Origin: JAHEJX01 sp041605955
Lineage (GTDB): Bacteria; Actinomycetota; Acidimicrobiia; Spongiisociales; UBA5794
Direction: 5' to 3'
Length of the DNA: 64,000 bases
NCBI GenBank assembly: GCA_041605955.1
Contig: JBFIXI010000002.1
Location: 1-64,000, forward strand
The notes below the pieces were generated by a model. The model did not search any database. It had not been told where the DNA came from and saw only the letters and a list, made by a program, of their open reading frames with translations. Within the stretch, counting starts at the first letter, position 1. Each line of letters begins with the position of its first letter. Below are positions 15,923 to 24,261 of this stretch, piece by piece. Both the position numbers and the translations under genes were made by a program.

Positions 15923-16860
15923 AGGTCCTACGTGGCTCCTATACCGACTGGAATCGAGTCAGCAAGCCCACCTGGCTCACGATCGGCGTGTTCGACGGCG
16001 TGCATATCGGCCATCAAGCGATCTTGGCTGCCTTGCGGCGCCGGGCCGGCGACGGAGCCGTCGGTGTGATCACGTTCGAGCAGCACCCGGCGACGTTGCT
16101 GGCCCCGGAGAGGGTTCCCCCGCTGTTGACCAGTTTGGAGCAGCGCTTGGAGGTGATCGCAGATCTAGGGGTCGACGTCGCCGCCGTGCTGCAGTTCGAG
16201 CAGGTGCGCGACCTGCCGCCCGGAGACTTCGTCGCCGCGATCGTCAGCGGAGTCATGAACGCAACTCACATTGCCGTGGGGCGAGGATTCCGCTTCGGGC
16301 GCCGCATGGCGGGCGACGCCGATGTCCTTGCCGCCCTCGGCCGCGAGTTCGGATATACCGTCGAGATCATTGACATAGTCGGCGGGGACCAACCGATCAG
16401 TTCAACCGCGATTCGGGAGGCGCTTGCAGTGGGCGACGTCACTGCAGTGCGACAGATGCTCGGCCGTCCCTTTCAGCTCCGCGGCAGCGTCGTGGTGGGA
16501 GATCACCGCGGCCACCAGCTGGGATTCCCGACTGCCAACTTGGAGATCGAGTCGAACCGAGCCATACCCGGCCACGGGGTGTATTCAGCACTCACCCGAA
16601 CCGCTGACGGCCTGGTGCACCCTTCGGTCGTCAACGTGGGGGTGCGGCCCACCTTCGACGGAATGAGAGAGATCGTCGAAGTCCACCTTATCGGTCAGGA
16701 GCTCGACCTCTACGGCCAAGAGCTGAGCGTGGATTTCGTCGGCCGCATCCGTCCCGAGCGCCGTTTCGATGGGATCGGCCAACTCGTCGAGCAAATCGGG
16801 CGCGACGTGATCGCGGCCCGTGCCCAACTCGCCGCTCAGGCACCCGCCGACCGGGGGTGA
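15919..16860 (+). CDS. ribF: Bifunctional riboflavin kinase/FAD synthetase
   Basis: Converts riboflavin to FMN and then to FAD. The N-terminal nucleotidyltransferase domain has GVFDGVHIGHQ (23-33), the RGFRFGRRMAGD segment and the ISSTAIREAL motif. The C-terminal riboflavin kinase domain has GDHRGHQLGFPTANL near 194-208 and the later YSALTR and NVGVRPTF blocks. The length of 313 is standard. ATG 15919 overlaps the truB stop. truB-ribF-rpsO is a widely conserved order. Confidence 0.96.
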   Translation: MKVLRGSYTDWNRVSKPTWLTIGVFDGVHIGHQAILAALRRRAGDGAVGVITFEQHPATLLAPERVPPLLTSLEQRLEVIADLGVDVAAVLQFEQVRDLPPGDFVAAIVSGVMNATHIAVGRGFRFGRRMAGDADVLAALGREFGYTVEIIDIVGGDQPISSTAIREALAVGDVTAVRQMLGRPFQLRGSVVVGDHRGHQLGFPTANLEIESNRAIPGHGVYSALTRTADGLVHPSVVNVGVRPTFDGMREIVEVHLIGQELDLYGQELSVDFVGRIRPERRFDGIGQLVEQIGRDVIAARAQLAAQAPADRG

Positions 16861-16894
16861 CAATGGGGCTGACCGGCATGGCCGCAGGACGTGG

Positions 16895-16923
16895 TACACT
16901 CACTCCCGCGGACGTTCGTCCGC
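16895..16923 (+). promoter_or_regulatory. Probable rpsO promoter -10 and leader hairpin
   Basis: TACACT at 16895-16900 is a likely -10 element. Just downstream, GCGGAC (16908-16913), loop GTTC and GTCCGC (16918-16923) form a perfect 6-bp hairpin in the expected 5' leader of rpsO. S15 represses its own translation through leader structures in several bacteria. Whether this hairpin does so is inference. Confidence 0.4.
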
Positions 16924-16938
16924 CGTTCTCTTGCGGCC

Positions 16939-17229
16939 ATGTTGGCCCCAGACCAACCCGAAAGCTCTGAATTGAAAGACACTTCGAGCGTCATAGAGGA
17001 ATTCGGCACTCACGAGACAGACACCGGCTCGCCGGAGGTCCAAGTCGCGCTGTTGACCGAGCGGATCAACCATCTGACCGAGCATCTGCGGACCCACAAG
17101 AAGGACCACCACAGCCGGCGCGGACTCCTCATGATGGTGGGGAAGCGGCGCCGGCTCCTGGCCTATCTACGGAATCAGGATGTCGAGCGATACCGGTCTT
17201 TGATCTCCCGCCTCGGTTTGCGGCGCTAG
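16939..17229 (+). CDS. rpsO: Ribosomal protein S15
   Basis: Primary 16S rRNA-binding protein of the 30S subunit. The core is unmistakable: THETDTGSPEVQVALLTERI, then INHLTEHLRTHKKDHHSRRG, and the end YRSLISRLGLRR. The start is uncertain. ATG 16939 gives 96 residues, a few more than usual and without a ribosome binding site. TTG 16972 gives 85 residues, slightly short, with a weak GAAAG element 7 nt upstream. Family members usually have about 15 residues before the EFG motif, which falls between the two options. Confidence 0.93.
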   Translation: MLAPDQPESSELKDTSSVIEEFGTHETDTGSPEVQVALLTERINHLTEHLRTHKKDHHSRRGLLMMVGKRRRLLAYLRNQDVERYRSLISRLGLRR

Positions 17230-17276
17230 GGCAGTTAGGCTGCTCTAACAACGTTCGCACAGAGAACGATTGGAAT

Positions 17277-17344
17277 CTGAGGAGTAACGCCTCAGTTGTC
17301 AGTGGTAGAGCCTTGGTGAACCAGCGAGGCTCTTCCACTGCCAA
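17277..17344 (+). ncRNA. Structured pnp leader with long imperfect hairpin
   Basis: Two stems precede pnp. A small one pairs CTGAGG (17277-17282) with CCTCAG (17290-17295). A long one spans 17296-17344: TTG pairs with CAA, CAGTGG with CCACTG, AGAGCCT with AGGCTCT and TGGT with ACCA, interrupted only by two single mismatches and a GCG bulge. In enteric bacteria, RNase III cuts a comparable pnp leader stem and PNPase then controls its own mRNA. The similar position here suggests autoregulation, but the enzyme is not shown. Confidence 0.6.
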
Positions 17345-17379
17345 TTGAGCGGGCTCCTCCACAAATCAAGGAGCATCGT

Positions 17380-19785
17380 GTGGTAGAGACCACCGTACGC
17401 GGCCAGTTGGGTGACAAAGAAGTCAGCCTCAGCGCCGGCAAACTCGCCTTGCTCGCCGACGGCGCCGTGATGGCGACCATTGGCGGCACCCAAGTTCTGA
17501 CAACCGCAACCGCCAGGCGCGATGTGCGCGAAGGGCAGTCGTTCTTTCCTCTCACCGTCGACGTGGAAGAGCGCATGTACGCAGTGGGCCGCATTCCCGG
17601 CTCGTTCTTCCGTCGTGAAGGTCGGGCCACCGAGAAGGCAACGCTGACCGCCCGACTCATCGACCGGCCGCTGCGGCCGTCATTCCCCGACGGGTTCCGT
17701 TCGGAGACCCATGTCGTGGCCACCGTCATGTCGGCCGACCTGATGAACCCCTACGACGTCTTGGCTCTGAACGCCGCCTCAGGCGCGCTCACTGTCAGCC
17801 CGATTCCGTTTCTGGGGCCGATCGGAGCGGTCCGGCTCGCCCTCATCGATGGCAATTGGGTTCCGTTCCCCAACTATGAGGAGTTGGACGAAGCCGTCTT
17901 TGAGCTGATCGTTGCCGGCAAACGCAACGAGCGCGGAGAGATCGACATCGCCATGGTCGAGGCCGGAGCCACCACCAACGGATATCGGCTGGTCATGGAA
18001 GGGGCGCCAGCGGCCGACGAAGAATCGGTGGAGCGCGGACTGGAGGAGTCGAAGGCACACATTGCCACCCTGATCGACTTGCAGCATCAGCTCGCCGACG
18101 AGCTCGGCATGGGCGCCAAGGAGGAGTTTCCCACCGTCGCCGAGTACAGCGATGCGCTCTACGACAGGGTGGCCGCCGCTGCCGTACCCAAGCTGGAGGC
18201 GATGGGCACGATCGCAGACAAGCATGCCCGCCAGGAAGCCGAGCGGTCAATCCGCAGCGAGGTGATCGAGTCGCTCGGTCTCGAAGAAGATGAGATCGCG
18301 TCGGCCGAAGCTGCGTTCCGCGCCGTGCAGAAGAACGTGATGCGCGCTCGGGTGGTGGCCAGCGGCGTCCGTATGGATGGACGGGGTCCTGCCGACATCC
18401 GGCCGATCGACATCGAGGTCGGAGTGCTCGACCAAGGGCACGGCAGCTCGCTCTTCCAGCGCGGCGAAACCCAGGTGATCAACATCACCACGCTGGGCAT
18501 GCTGCGCATGGAGCAACTCCTCGACACTATCGATGTCGACGAGTCCAAGCGCTACATGCACCACTACAACTTCCCGCCGTTCGCCACAGGCGAAGCCGGT
18601 TTCATGCGGGGACCGAAGCGCCGCGAGATCGGTCACGGGGCTTTGGCGGAGAAGGCCCTCCTGCCGGTCGTTCCCACCGCCGAGGACTTCCCCTACGCTT
18701 TCCGGCTCGTCTCCGAGGTGCTCATGTCGAACGGGTCCAGCTCCATGGCCTCGGTTTGTGCCTCATCCATGTCGCTGATGGACGCCGGGGTACCCATCCA
18801 CGGCCCGGTCGCCGGCATCGCCATGGGCTTGATCGCGAAAGATGGCGAGTTCATAACCCTCACCGACATTCTGGGGGCCGAGGATGCCCTCGGCGACATG
18901 GACTTCAAGGTGGCTGGAACTCGAGACATGATCACGGCGCTGCAATTGGACACGAAGATCGAGTCGCTTCCGGCGTCGGTGCTTGCCCAAGCGATGGACC
19001 AGGCCAAGGCGGCCCGTCTGTTCATCTTGGACAAGATGGCGGAGGTTCTCCCCGGACCGCGTGAGGAGCTGGCTCCCAATGCGCCCAAGATCGAGTCGAT
19101 CTCCATTCCCAAGGATCGGATCGGCGAAGTGATCGGGCCCAAGGGGAAGGTCATCCGCGAGCTCGAGGAGGAGACCGGAGCCACCATCGAGATCGACGAC
19201 GACGGCACCGTACGGGTGGGTGCGGCTGATACGGCATCGATGGAGATGGCTCGGGAGCGAATCCTCGCCATCGGGTTCCCGCCGGAGGCCGAGGTTGGGG
19301 CGGACTACGAGGGCGAGGTGGTCAACATCACCAAGTTCGGCGCGTTCGTCAACATCCTTCCCGGCCGCGACGGTCTGCTGCACATCTCCAAGATGGGGGG
19401 CGGCCGCCGGATCGAGCAGGTCGAGGACGTGCTGTCGCTCGGCGACAAGGTTCAGGTCGTCGTGCGCGAGATCGACGACCGCGGCAAGGTCAGCCTCGAT
19501 CTCGTCGAGGGCGTGGAGCTCGAGCTCAAGGAGGGCGCCAAGACGAGAGCGCCGGGATCCGGCGACGGCGACGGCCGAGACCGAGGACGGCGCGATGGCG
19601 GGCGTGACCGCGGCCGGGACGGCGGACGACGCGATCGCAGTCGCTCGAGTCGAGACCGGGGCGACCGGGGCGACCGGGGTGACCGGGGTGACCGGGGTGA
19701 CCGGGGTGACCGCGGCTCCAAGCCACGGTCCAAGCCGGGTCGTAGCGTCGTCTCATTCGAGGATGAGTTCGAGAGCGGTCTCTAG
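17380..19785 (+). CDS. pnp: Polyribonucleotide nucleotidyltransferase (PNPase)
   Basis: Phosphorolytic 3'-5' exoribonuclease of RNA decay, a trimer. The 801-residue protein has two RNase PH-like domains (about 1-215 and 315-545), an alpha-helical linker between them, a KH domain near 580 (IGEVIGPKGKVIRELEEETG) and an S1 domain (about 640-710). The last 80 residues are an Arg/Asp/Gly-rich tail with six RGD repeats, probably an extra RNA-binding element. GTG 17380 follows AAGGAG by about 6 nt. A structured leader precedes the gene. Its TAG stop shares the palindrome CTAG with the stop of the convergent deacylase gene. Confidence 0.97.
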   Translation: MVETTVRGQLGDKEVSLSAGKLALLADGAVMATIGGTQVLTTATARRDVREGQSFFPLTVDVEERMYAVGRIPGSFFRREGRATEKATLTARLIDRPLRPSFPDGFRSETHVVATVMSADLMNPYDVLALNAASGALTVSPIPFLGPIGAVRLALIDGNWVPFPNYEELDEAVFELIVAGKRNERGEIDIAMVEAGATTNGYRLVMEGAPAADEESVERGLEESKAHIATLIDLQHQLADELGMGAKEEFPTVAEYSDALYDRVAAAAVPKLEAMGTIADKHARQEAERSIRSEVIESLGLEEDEIASAEAAFRAVQKNVMRARVVASGVRMDGRGPADIRPIDIEVGVLDQGHGSSLFQRGETQVINITTLGMLRMEQLLDTIDVDESKRYMHHYNFPPFATGEAGFMRGPKRREIGHGALAEKALLPVVPTAEDFPYAFRLVSEVLMSNGSSSMASVCASSMSLMDAGVPIHGPVAGIAMGLIAKDGEFITLTDILGAEDALGDMDFKVAGTRDMITALQLDTKIESLPASVLAQAMDQAKAARLFILDKMAEVLPGPREELAPNAPKIESISIPKDRIGEVIGPKGKVIRELEEETGATIEIDDDGTVRVGAADTASMEMARERILAIGFPPEAEVGADYEGEVVNITKFGAFVNILPGRDGLLHISKMGGGRRIEQVEDVLSLGDKVQVVVREIDDRGKVSLDLVEGVELELKEGAKTRAPGSGDGDGRDRGRRDGGRDRGRDGGRRDRSRSSRDRGDRGDRGDRGDRGDRGDRGSKPRSKPGRSVVSFEDEFESGL
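19654..19714 (+). repeat. 9-bp tandem repeat encoding the RGD tail of PNPase
   Basis: About six copies of CGGGGYGAC (Y is C in the first copies, T in the later ones) encode consecutive Arg-Gly-Asp triplets. The near-perfect DNA identity suggests recent expansion by slippage. Confidence 0.85.
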
Positions 19786-20261
19786 ATCGCCACGGTGACG
19801 AGCCGCGGGTTCAGCAGCGCGGCGGCATCAGCGTATGCCACCTCGATCAGAAACCCGCGCTTGCCGCCGTTGATGACGATCGACTCGTAATCGGCGATGG
19901 TCGCCTCGCAGTAGATCGGGAGCGGCTGACGCAGGCCGAAGGGGGATGTGCCGCCCACCTGGTAGCCGGTGGTTTGCTCGGCGATCTTCGGCGAAGCCAT
20001 CTGCACCGACTTGACGCCGAGCACCCGAGCCAGCTGCTTGAGGGACACCTCACGGTCGCCGTGCATCAGCAGGCACACGAGGTTGCCCTTCGACGTTTCC
20101 AGGATGAGAGTTTTGACGACCCGCGACGGTTCCAAGCCGAGCTGGCCGGCGGCTCCAGCCGCCCCGCCACCGACGTCGTAGTCGTAGCGGTACTCGCCAT
20201 GGTTGACTCCGGCGGCGCGCAGCATCCGGATTGCAGGCGTAACGGGGTGCTTTTTGGCCAT
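19782..20261 (-). CDS. YbaK/EbsC-type Cys-tRNA(Pro) deacylase
   Basis: Hydrolyses mischarged Cys-tRNA(Pro), a proofreading activity in the cytosol. The 159 residues show the YbaK fold markers: TPAIRMLRAAGV at the start, VVKTLIL with the conserved Lys, and VGGTSPFGLR, the GGxxPFG motif. ATG 20261 is preferred, since a TAAATT element lies just upstream; GTG 20270 would add three residues. It is convergent with pnp and shares the CTAG at 19782-19785 as both stops. It is one of three tRNA-Pro editing modules in the window. Confidence 0.9.
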   Translation of the reverse strand: MAKKHPVTPAIRMLRAAGVNHGEYRYDYDVGGGAAGAAGQLGLEPSRVVKTLILETSKGNLVCLLMHGDREVSLKQLARVLGVKSVQMASPKIAEQTTGYQVGGTSPFGLRQPLPIYCEATIADYESIVINGGKRGFLIEVAYADAAALLNPRLVTVAI

Positions 20262-20522
20262 GGGTGCCACCGAATTTAGGTCTCACGACCCAGCCCCGCA
20301 CAGATAAAATCGGAATTGGGAGCAAGCAGTTCGCGGCCGCGTGGTAGCGGCCGGGGTTCGGCTTCGTAGTCGGACTCCGGCTCACGCGGTCGTCTGACCA
20401 CCCGGCTCGGTTCCATTTGAGCCATTTCAGATATGGCTACCGAAGTCTGGGTATCAGTTGGATATCGTTGGCTTGGGCAGACCCCGACGGGGTCGACCAC
20501 GCACCATCGGTCAGGGGGCTTG
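20262..20522. other. Divergent intergenic region (deacylase / secreted protein)
   Basis: About 260 bp without a convincing gene. On the minus strand, TAAATT close to the deacylase start can serve as a -10 element. On the plus strand there are AT-richer stretches (TAAAAT near 20304, TATCGT near 20463) that could drive the secreted-protein gene. No repeat, operator or RNA structure stood out. Confidence 0.5.
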
Positions 20523-23507
20523 GTGTCTGGTATGAGGAGGCGCCGCACCGGCGTCGAGGTAGGCAAACGACTCGCCGCGGCCGTGGCATTGGCCGTGGCG
20601 CTGGCGGCGATGCCCGGCGTTGCTGCCGCGACGGTGCCCTTCCCGATGGTTCCAATCGATGGGTGGGACACCAACGGCAAGGTGTTCGCAGTCAAGGTGA
20701 TCGGCGACACGGTCTACGTAGGAGGCAACTTCACGACCGTGCGCGCCCCCGGCAACGCCACGACTCTGCCGCGTAACAACCTCGCCGCCTTCGACATGAT
20801 CACCGGTGACATCTTGCCCTTCACGGCGGACACCAACAACACAGTGCGCGCCCTCGAGTCCGACGGAGCCACGCTTTGGGTGGGCGGCAACTTCTCGTTG
20901 ATCGGTGGACAATCGAGGTCAGGCCTGGCGGCCGTAGACGCCGAGACCGGCGCAGTGCTGGCCACCTTCGACGTATCTAACAACGGAGCGGTATATGGGC
21001 TCGGTCTCGGCAATGGTCGGCTCTACGCCGGGGGCTTCTTCACGGTCATCGAGGGTGTGCCGCAGCAGCGGGTGGCATCGTTGGATCCCGCAACGGGAAC
21101 ACCCGACCCGGTGTTCCAAGCGGCGGCCAACGAGTCAGCTCGGGATGTCGTTGTGTCCGGCAACGGGCGGCTCTTCGTTGGCGGCGGCTTCACTGAGATC
21201 GGCGGCACGCTCGAGCAGTACCTCGTGGAGCTCGACCCCGCTACTGGGGCGGTCGTGGGCCCCGGCTTCGCCCAGGCGGATGCTCCCATTCTCGACATCG
21301 ACGTGACGCCCGATGGCTCGATGGTCTTTGCTGCCGTTGCCGGCTTCCAGAATCGGGCTCAGGGGTGGAGCACGTTCGACGGCTCGCGGCGTTGGTATCA
21401 CCGCGCCATGGGAGACGTCCAGGCGGTTGCCTATTACGACGGCATCCTGTACTTCGGTTTTCACGAGGGGTTCGAAGACGACTTATCGGTACGTATGCTG
21501 GCCGTGGACGTGCTCACGGGCGAGCTCGAGGGCTTCCGACCCTCGATCAACAGCTTCTTTGGGGTCTGGGCAATCGATGCCAACGCGAACGGGCTCGCCG
21601 CCGGCGGCGAGTTCACTGAAGTGTCCGGGGTCGCCACCAAAGGGATTGCCGTGTTCCCGGGCAACGGCACGCCACCCGACACGACACCCCCCGATGCGCC
21701 GAGCGGGCTCCATGTGCCGTCGTCGTATGGAGGGACCATCGTCGTGGCGTGGGAGACGCCGTTCGACGACCGCGGGGTGAGCTACTACCGGGTGTTCCGG
21801 GACGGGGCGCTGATCGGCGAGACCCTGGATACGAGCTTCTTCGACACCAGCGTCGCCCCGGACACCGTGTATGCATACCGGGTGCAGGCCTCCGATCTCG
21901 CCGGAAACCTTTCCGGTATGAGCGCCGTGCTCGAGGTGAAGTCTTGGACCAGCCTGGCCGCATCGGGCGACGTGTGGCGCCATGACGACACGCCACAGAC
22001 GACTTCCGGCTGGCAGACGGTCGGGTTCGACGACGGCGGCTGGGCAACGGGTAGCTCCCAACTCGGGTTCGGCGAGGGTGACGAGTCCACGGTGCTCCAG
22101 CCGGGATCGATGACCTATTACTTCCGCAGGGGCTTCTTCATCCCGGCCGGGCGTGTGGTCGACGCCGCTCAGCTGGGACTGGTGCGTGACGACGGTGCAG
22201 TGATCTACATCAACGGTCAGGAGGTGCATCGCGACAACATGCCCGCCGGGCCGATCACCGCCACCACCCCGGCGGTGGCCACGGTGGCCGGCGACGACGA
22301 GTCCCGTTGGTACGAGACGATCCTCGCCACCGACGCATTCCAGCAGGGACAGAACGTCATTGCCGTCGAGATTCACCAGCGCTCCCTGGGGAGCTCCGAT
22401 GTGTCGTTCGATCTGCGTCTCGACGTCGACTTGGTCGGGGAGGTGCTCGACACCGAGCCGCCCACGCGGCCCCGCTTGCTCAAGGCAACGGCGAGGACGT
22501 CCACCCGAATTCGGGTGAGCTGGCAGCCGGCCTCGGACAATGTGGGGGTTGCCCGCTACTTCGTCTACCGCGACGGCGTGGAGATCGCGTCGACGACGTC
22601 GCTGGCGTATCTGGACAAGAAGCTGTGGCCGCTCACCGAGTACACCTACAAGGTCTATGCGATGGATGAAGCCGGCAACTTGTCGCCGCGCAGTCGGATT
22701 CGGCGAGCAACGACGCTGGCCGACGAGATACCTCCCAAGAAGCCGAAGAACGTGACGTTGACGGCAACTCCCACCACGATCTTCGTCAACTGGCAGCCGG
22801 CGTTCGACAACGTGGCGGTCAGCCACTATCGCGTCAAGAGTGCCGGGAAGCTGTTGGGGACCACGCCGGGTACCTCGTTCGAGATAACGGGGCGGGAGCC
22901 CGAAACGCGGTATCACGTTGCGGTCCAGGCGGTCGACGTCTTCGGCAATCTTGGCGAGAAGGTGCATCGCTGGATTACGACACCCGCGGCAGGCGCGACG
23001 TATGTTCCCGTCCCTGCTGGGCAGGTGTGGCGATACCGCGATGATGGTTCGGATCAGGGAACCACGTGGCGAGCAGCCAGCTTCGACGACTCGGCATGGG
23101 ATGCCGGATCTGCCGAACTGGGCTACGGGGATGGCGATGAGGCGACGGTGGTGGCGAGCGGGCCGGACGGCGATCGTCACATCACCACCTATTTCCGGGA
23201 CGACTTCGAGATCGTCGACGCCGCCGCGGTGAACGAGCTGCGGCTGCGGCTGATACGCGATGACGGTGCGGTGGTCTACATAAATGGTGATGAGGTATAC
23301 CGCAACAACATGCCGGGGGGCCCGATCGACTTTACGACCCGGGCCGCTACCAAGATCTTGGGAAGCGCCGAACGGGAGTGGGTCGTGGTCTCGCTGCCCA
23401 CAGATGCCCTGGTAACCGGCACGAATGTGATCGCGGTGGAGATACATCAGATCAGTCGCACCAGCAGCGATATCTCATTCGATGCCGAGCTGACAGTCAA
23501 TCCCTGA
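20523..23507 (+). CDS. Large secreted mosaic protein: propeller-like repeats, three FN3 domains, two jelly-roll-like modules
   Basis: No specific function recognised. The 994-residue reading has an Arg-rich start and hydrophobic signal sequence (about 10-32, ending AAMPGVAAA). Residues 35-378 are repeats of the form LYAGGFFTVIEG / LFVGGGFTEIGG plus LDPATGAV, typical of beta-propeller domains such as DUF5122. Fibronectin type III-like units lie at about 385-475, 643-735 and 736-822 (DTTPPDAPSGL, NWQPAFDNV). Two paralogous modules (478-640 and 825-994) share WRxxD, FDDxxW, LGxGxGDE, YFRxxF and the RDDGAVxYINGxEV motif, a galactose-binding or jelly-roll-like fold seen in exported proteins. No anchor is visible at the C-terminus. 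GTG 20523 follows AGGGGG by 4 nt; ATG 20532 is the alternative. Confidence 0.88.
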   Translation: MSGMRRRRTGVEVGKRLAAAVALAVALAAMPGVAAATVPFPMVPIDGWDTNGKVFAVKVIGDTVYVGGNFTTVRAPGNATTLPRNNLAAFDMITGDILPFTADTNNTVRALESDGATLWVGGNFSLIGGQSRSGLAAVDAETGAVLATFDVSNNGAVYGLGLGNGRLYAGGFFTVIEGVPQQRVASLDPATGTPDPVFQAAANESARDVVVSGNGRLFVGGGFTEIGGTLEQYLVELDPATGAVVGPGFAQADAPILDIDVTPDGSMVFAAVAGFQNRAQGWSTFDGSRRWYHRAMGDVQAVAYYDGILYFGFHEGFEDDLSVRMLAVDVLTGELEGFRPSINSFFGVWAIDANANGLAAGGEFTEVSGVATKGIAVFPGNGTPPDTTPPDAPSGLHVPSSYGGTIVVAWETPFDDRGVSYYRVFRDGALIGETLDTSFFDTSVAPDTVYAYRVQASDLAGNLSGMSAVLEVKSWTSLAASGDVWRHDDTPQTTSGWQTVGFDDGGWATGSSQLGFGEGDESTVLQPGSMTYYFRRGFFIPAGRVVDAAQLGLVRDDGAVIYINGQEVHRDNMPAGPITATTPAVATVAGDDESRWYETILATDAFQQGQNVIAVEIHQRSLGSSDVSFDLRLDVDLVGEVLDTEPPTRPRLLKATARTSTRIRVSWQPASDNVGVARYFVYRDGVEIASTTSLAYLDKKLWPLTEYTYKVYAMDEAGNLSPRSRIRRATTLADEIPPKKPKNVTLTATPTTIFVNWQPAFDNVAVSHYRVKSAGKLLGTTPGTSFEITGREPETRYHVAVQAVDVFGNLGEKVHRWITTPAAGATYVPVPAGQVWRYRDDGSDQGTTWRAASFDDSAWDAGSAELGYGDGDEATVVASGPDGDRHITTYFRDDFEIVDAAAVNELRLRLIRDDGAVVYINGDEVYRNNMPGGPIDFTTRAATKILGSAEREWVVVSLPTDALVTGTNVIAVEIHQISRTSSDISFDAELTVNP

Positions 23508-23513
23508 GGCTGG

Positions 23514-23542
23514 TTGTCAATCGAACATATGTTCGATATGAT
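23514..23542 (+). promoter_or_regulatory. SOS promoter with LexA box filling the spacer (imuA-imuB)
   Basis: TTGTCA (23514-23519), a 17-bp spacer and TATGAT (23537-23542) make a strong promoter. The 18-bp perfect palindrome ATCGAACATATGTTCGAT (23520-23537) occupies the whole spacer. It fits the Gram-positive/actinobacterial LexA box, so bound LexA would block RNA polymerase directly. An identical palindrome precedes dnaE2 at 48101. Confidence 0.88.
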
Positions 23543-23583
23543 CTACTCCCGCGCAGGTGGGATGTCGAGATGCGGAGGTCCTC

Positions 23584-24261
23584 GTGGTTGCCCAGATGGG
23601 GCGGGCAGTCGAACTACTTGCGGCTCATCCTGCCGTTGCTGTCGACGATGGACTTGCCCCCGCTCGATCCTTCGATCTGCGATTGGAGCGGGGAAGGGTC
23701 ATCGGCCTGATTGGTCATCCCGGTTTCGGCCTCACCCGGATCGGGTTGTCACTACTGGCAGCCCACTCCGGCAACAGCCCGATTGTGTACGTCGATGTGC
23801 GTGGGTGGTTGTGTCCGCTGGCAGCATGGGAGTCGGGAGTCGACCCGGAGCAACTGGTAGTAGTGCGTTGTGACGACCCGGTGCGCTGGGGCCGGGCCCT
23901 GATGGCTCTGCTCGAAGGGGTCGGTTGGGTATATGCCGAGGTTCCCAGGGGGGTCAAGGAGGCGCAGCTACGTCGGGTCGCCGGTCTCGTGCGGGCGCGC
24001 CGCTCGGCTTTGATCCTACGTCCCATTCAAGGCGACCTTCCCGGCGGGGTTGCCTTCCTACGCATCCAAGCAAGCAACGTGGGCTGGGAAGGCACCGACA
24101 ACGGCCACGGCAAGCTGACGGCGCGCTCCCTATCGCTGATCGCCTCGGGTAAGGCAACCCGTGGCATGGCCCGCGAAATCGAGCTGGAGGACGATGGGAC
24201 GGACGCTTTGCGTTTGGTATCCGGACTGGCCGCTGCGCCGCCCGGACGTGCCGCTGGATAG
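23584..24261 (+). CDS. imuA: ImuA-type RecA-like mutasome protein
   Basis: Accessory protein of SOS mutagenic translesion synthesis, working with ImuB and DnaE2. The 225-residue protein has a RecA-like core with a degenerate P-loop (GHPGFGLTR, lacking the usual Lys), followed by IVYVDVRGWLCP and LVVVRCDD strands, as in ImuA' proteins. GTG 23584 is chosen because GGAGG ends 5 nt upstream and the promoter predicts a leader of about 35 nt; GTG 23557 would leave almost no leader. The identification relies on the LexA box and the ImuB partner as much as on sequence. The 3' end overlaps imuB by 68 nt. Confidence 0.82.
   Translation: MVAQMGRAVELLAAHPAVAVDDGLAPARSFDLRLERGRVIGLIGHPGFGLTRIGLSLLAAHSGNSPIVYVDVRGWLCPLAAWESGVDPEQLVVVRCDDPVRWGRALMALLEGVGWVYAEVPRGVKEAQLRRVAGLVRARRSALILRPIQGDLPGGVAFLRIQASNVGWEGTDNGHGKLTARSLSLIASGKATRGMAREIELEDDGTDALRLVSGLAAAPPGRAAG

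Noticed and set aside
19654..19714. RGD motif as an integrin-binding adhesin signal
   Set aside because: It is in the cytosolic PNPase tail and arises from a 9-bp DNA repeat.
21483..23447. 654-codon open frame on the minus strand opposite the secreted protein
   Set aside because: It mirrors the codon bias of the plus-strand gene, has no recognisable domain, and the plus-strand frame has a signal peptide and clear FN3 and propeller motifs.
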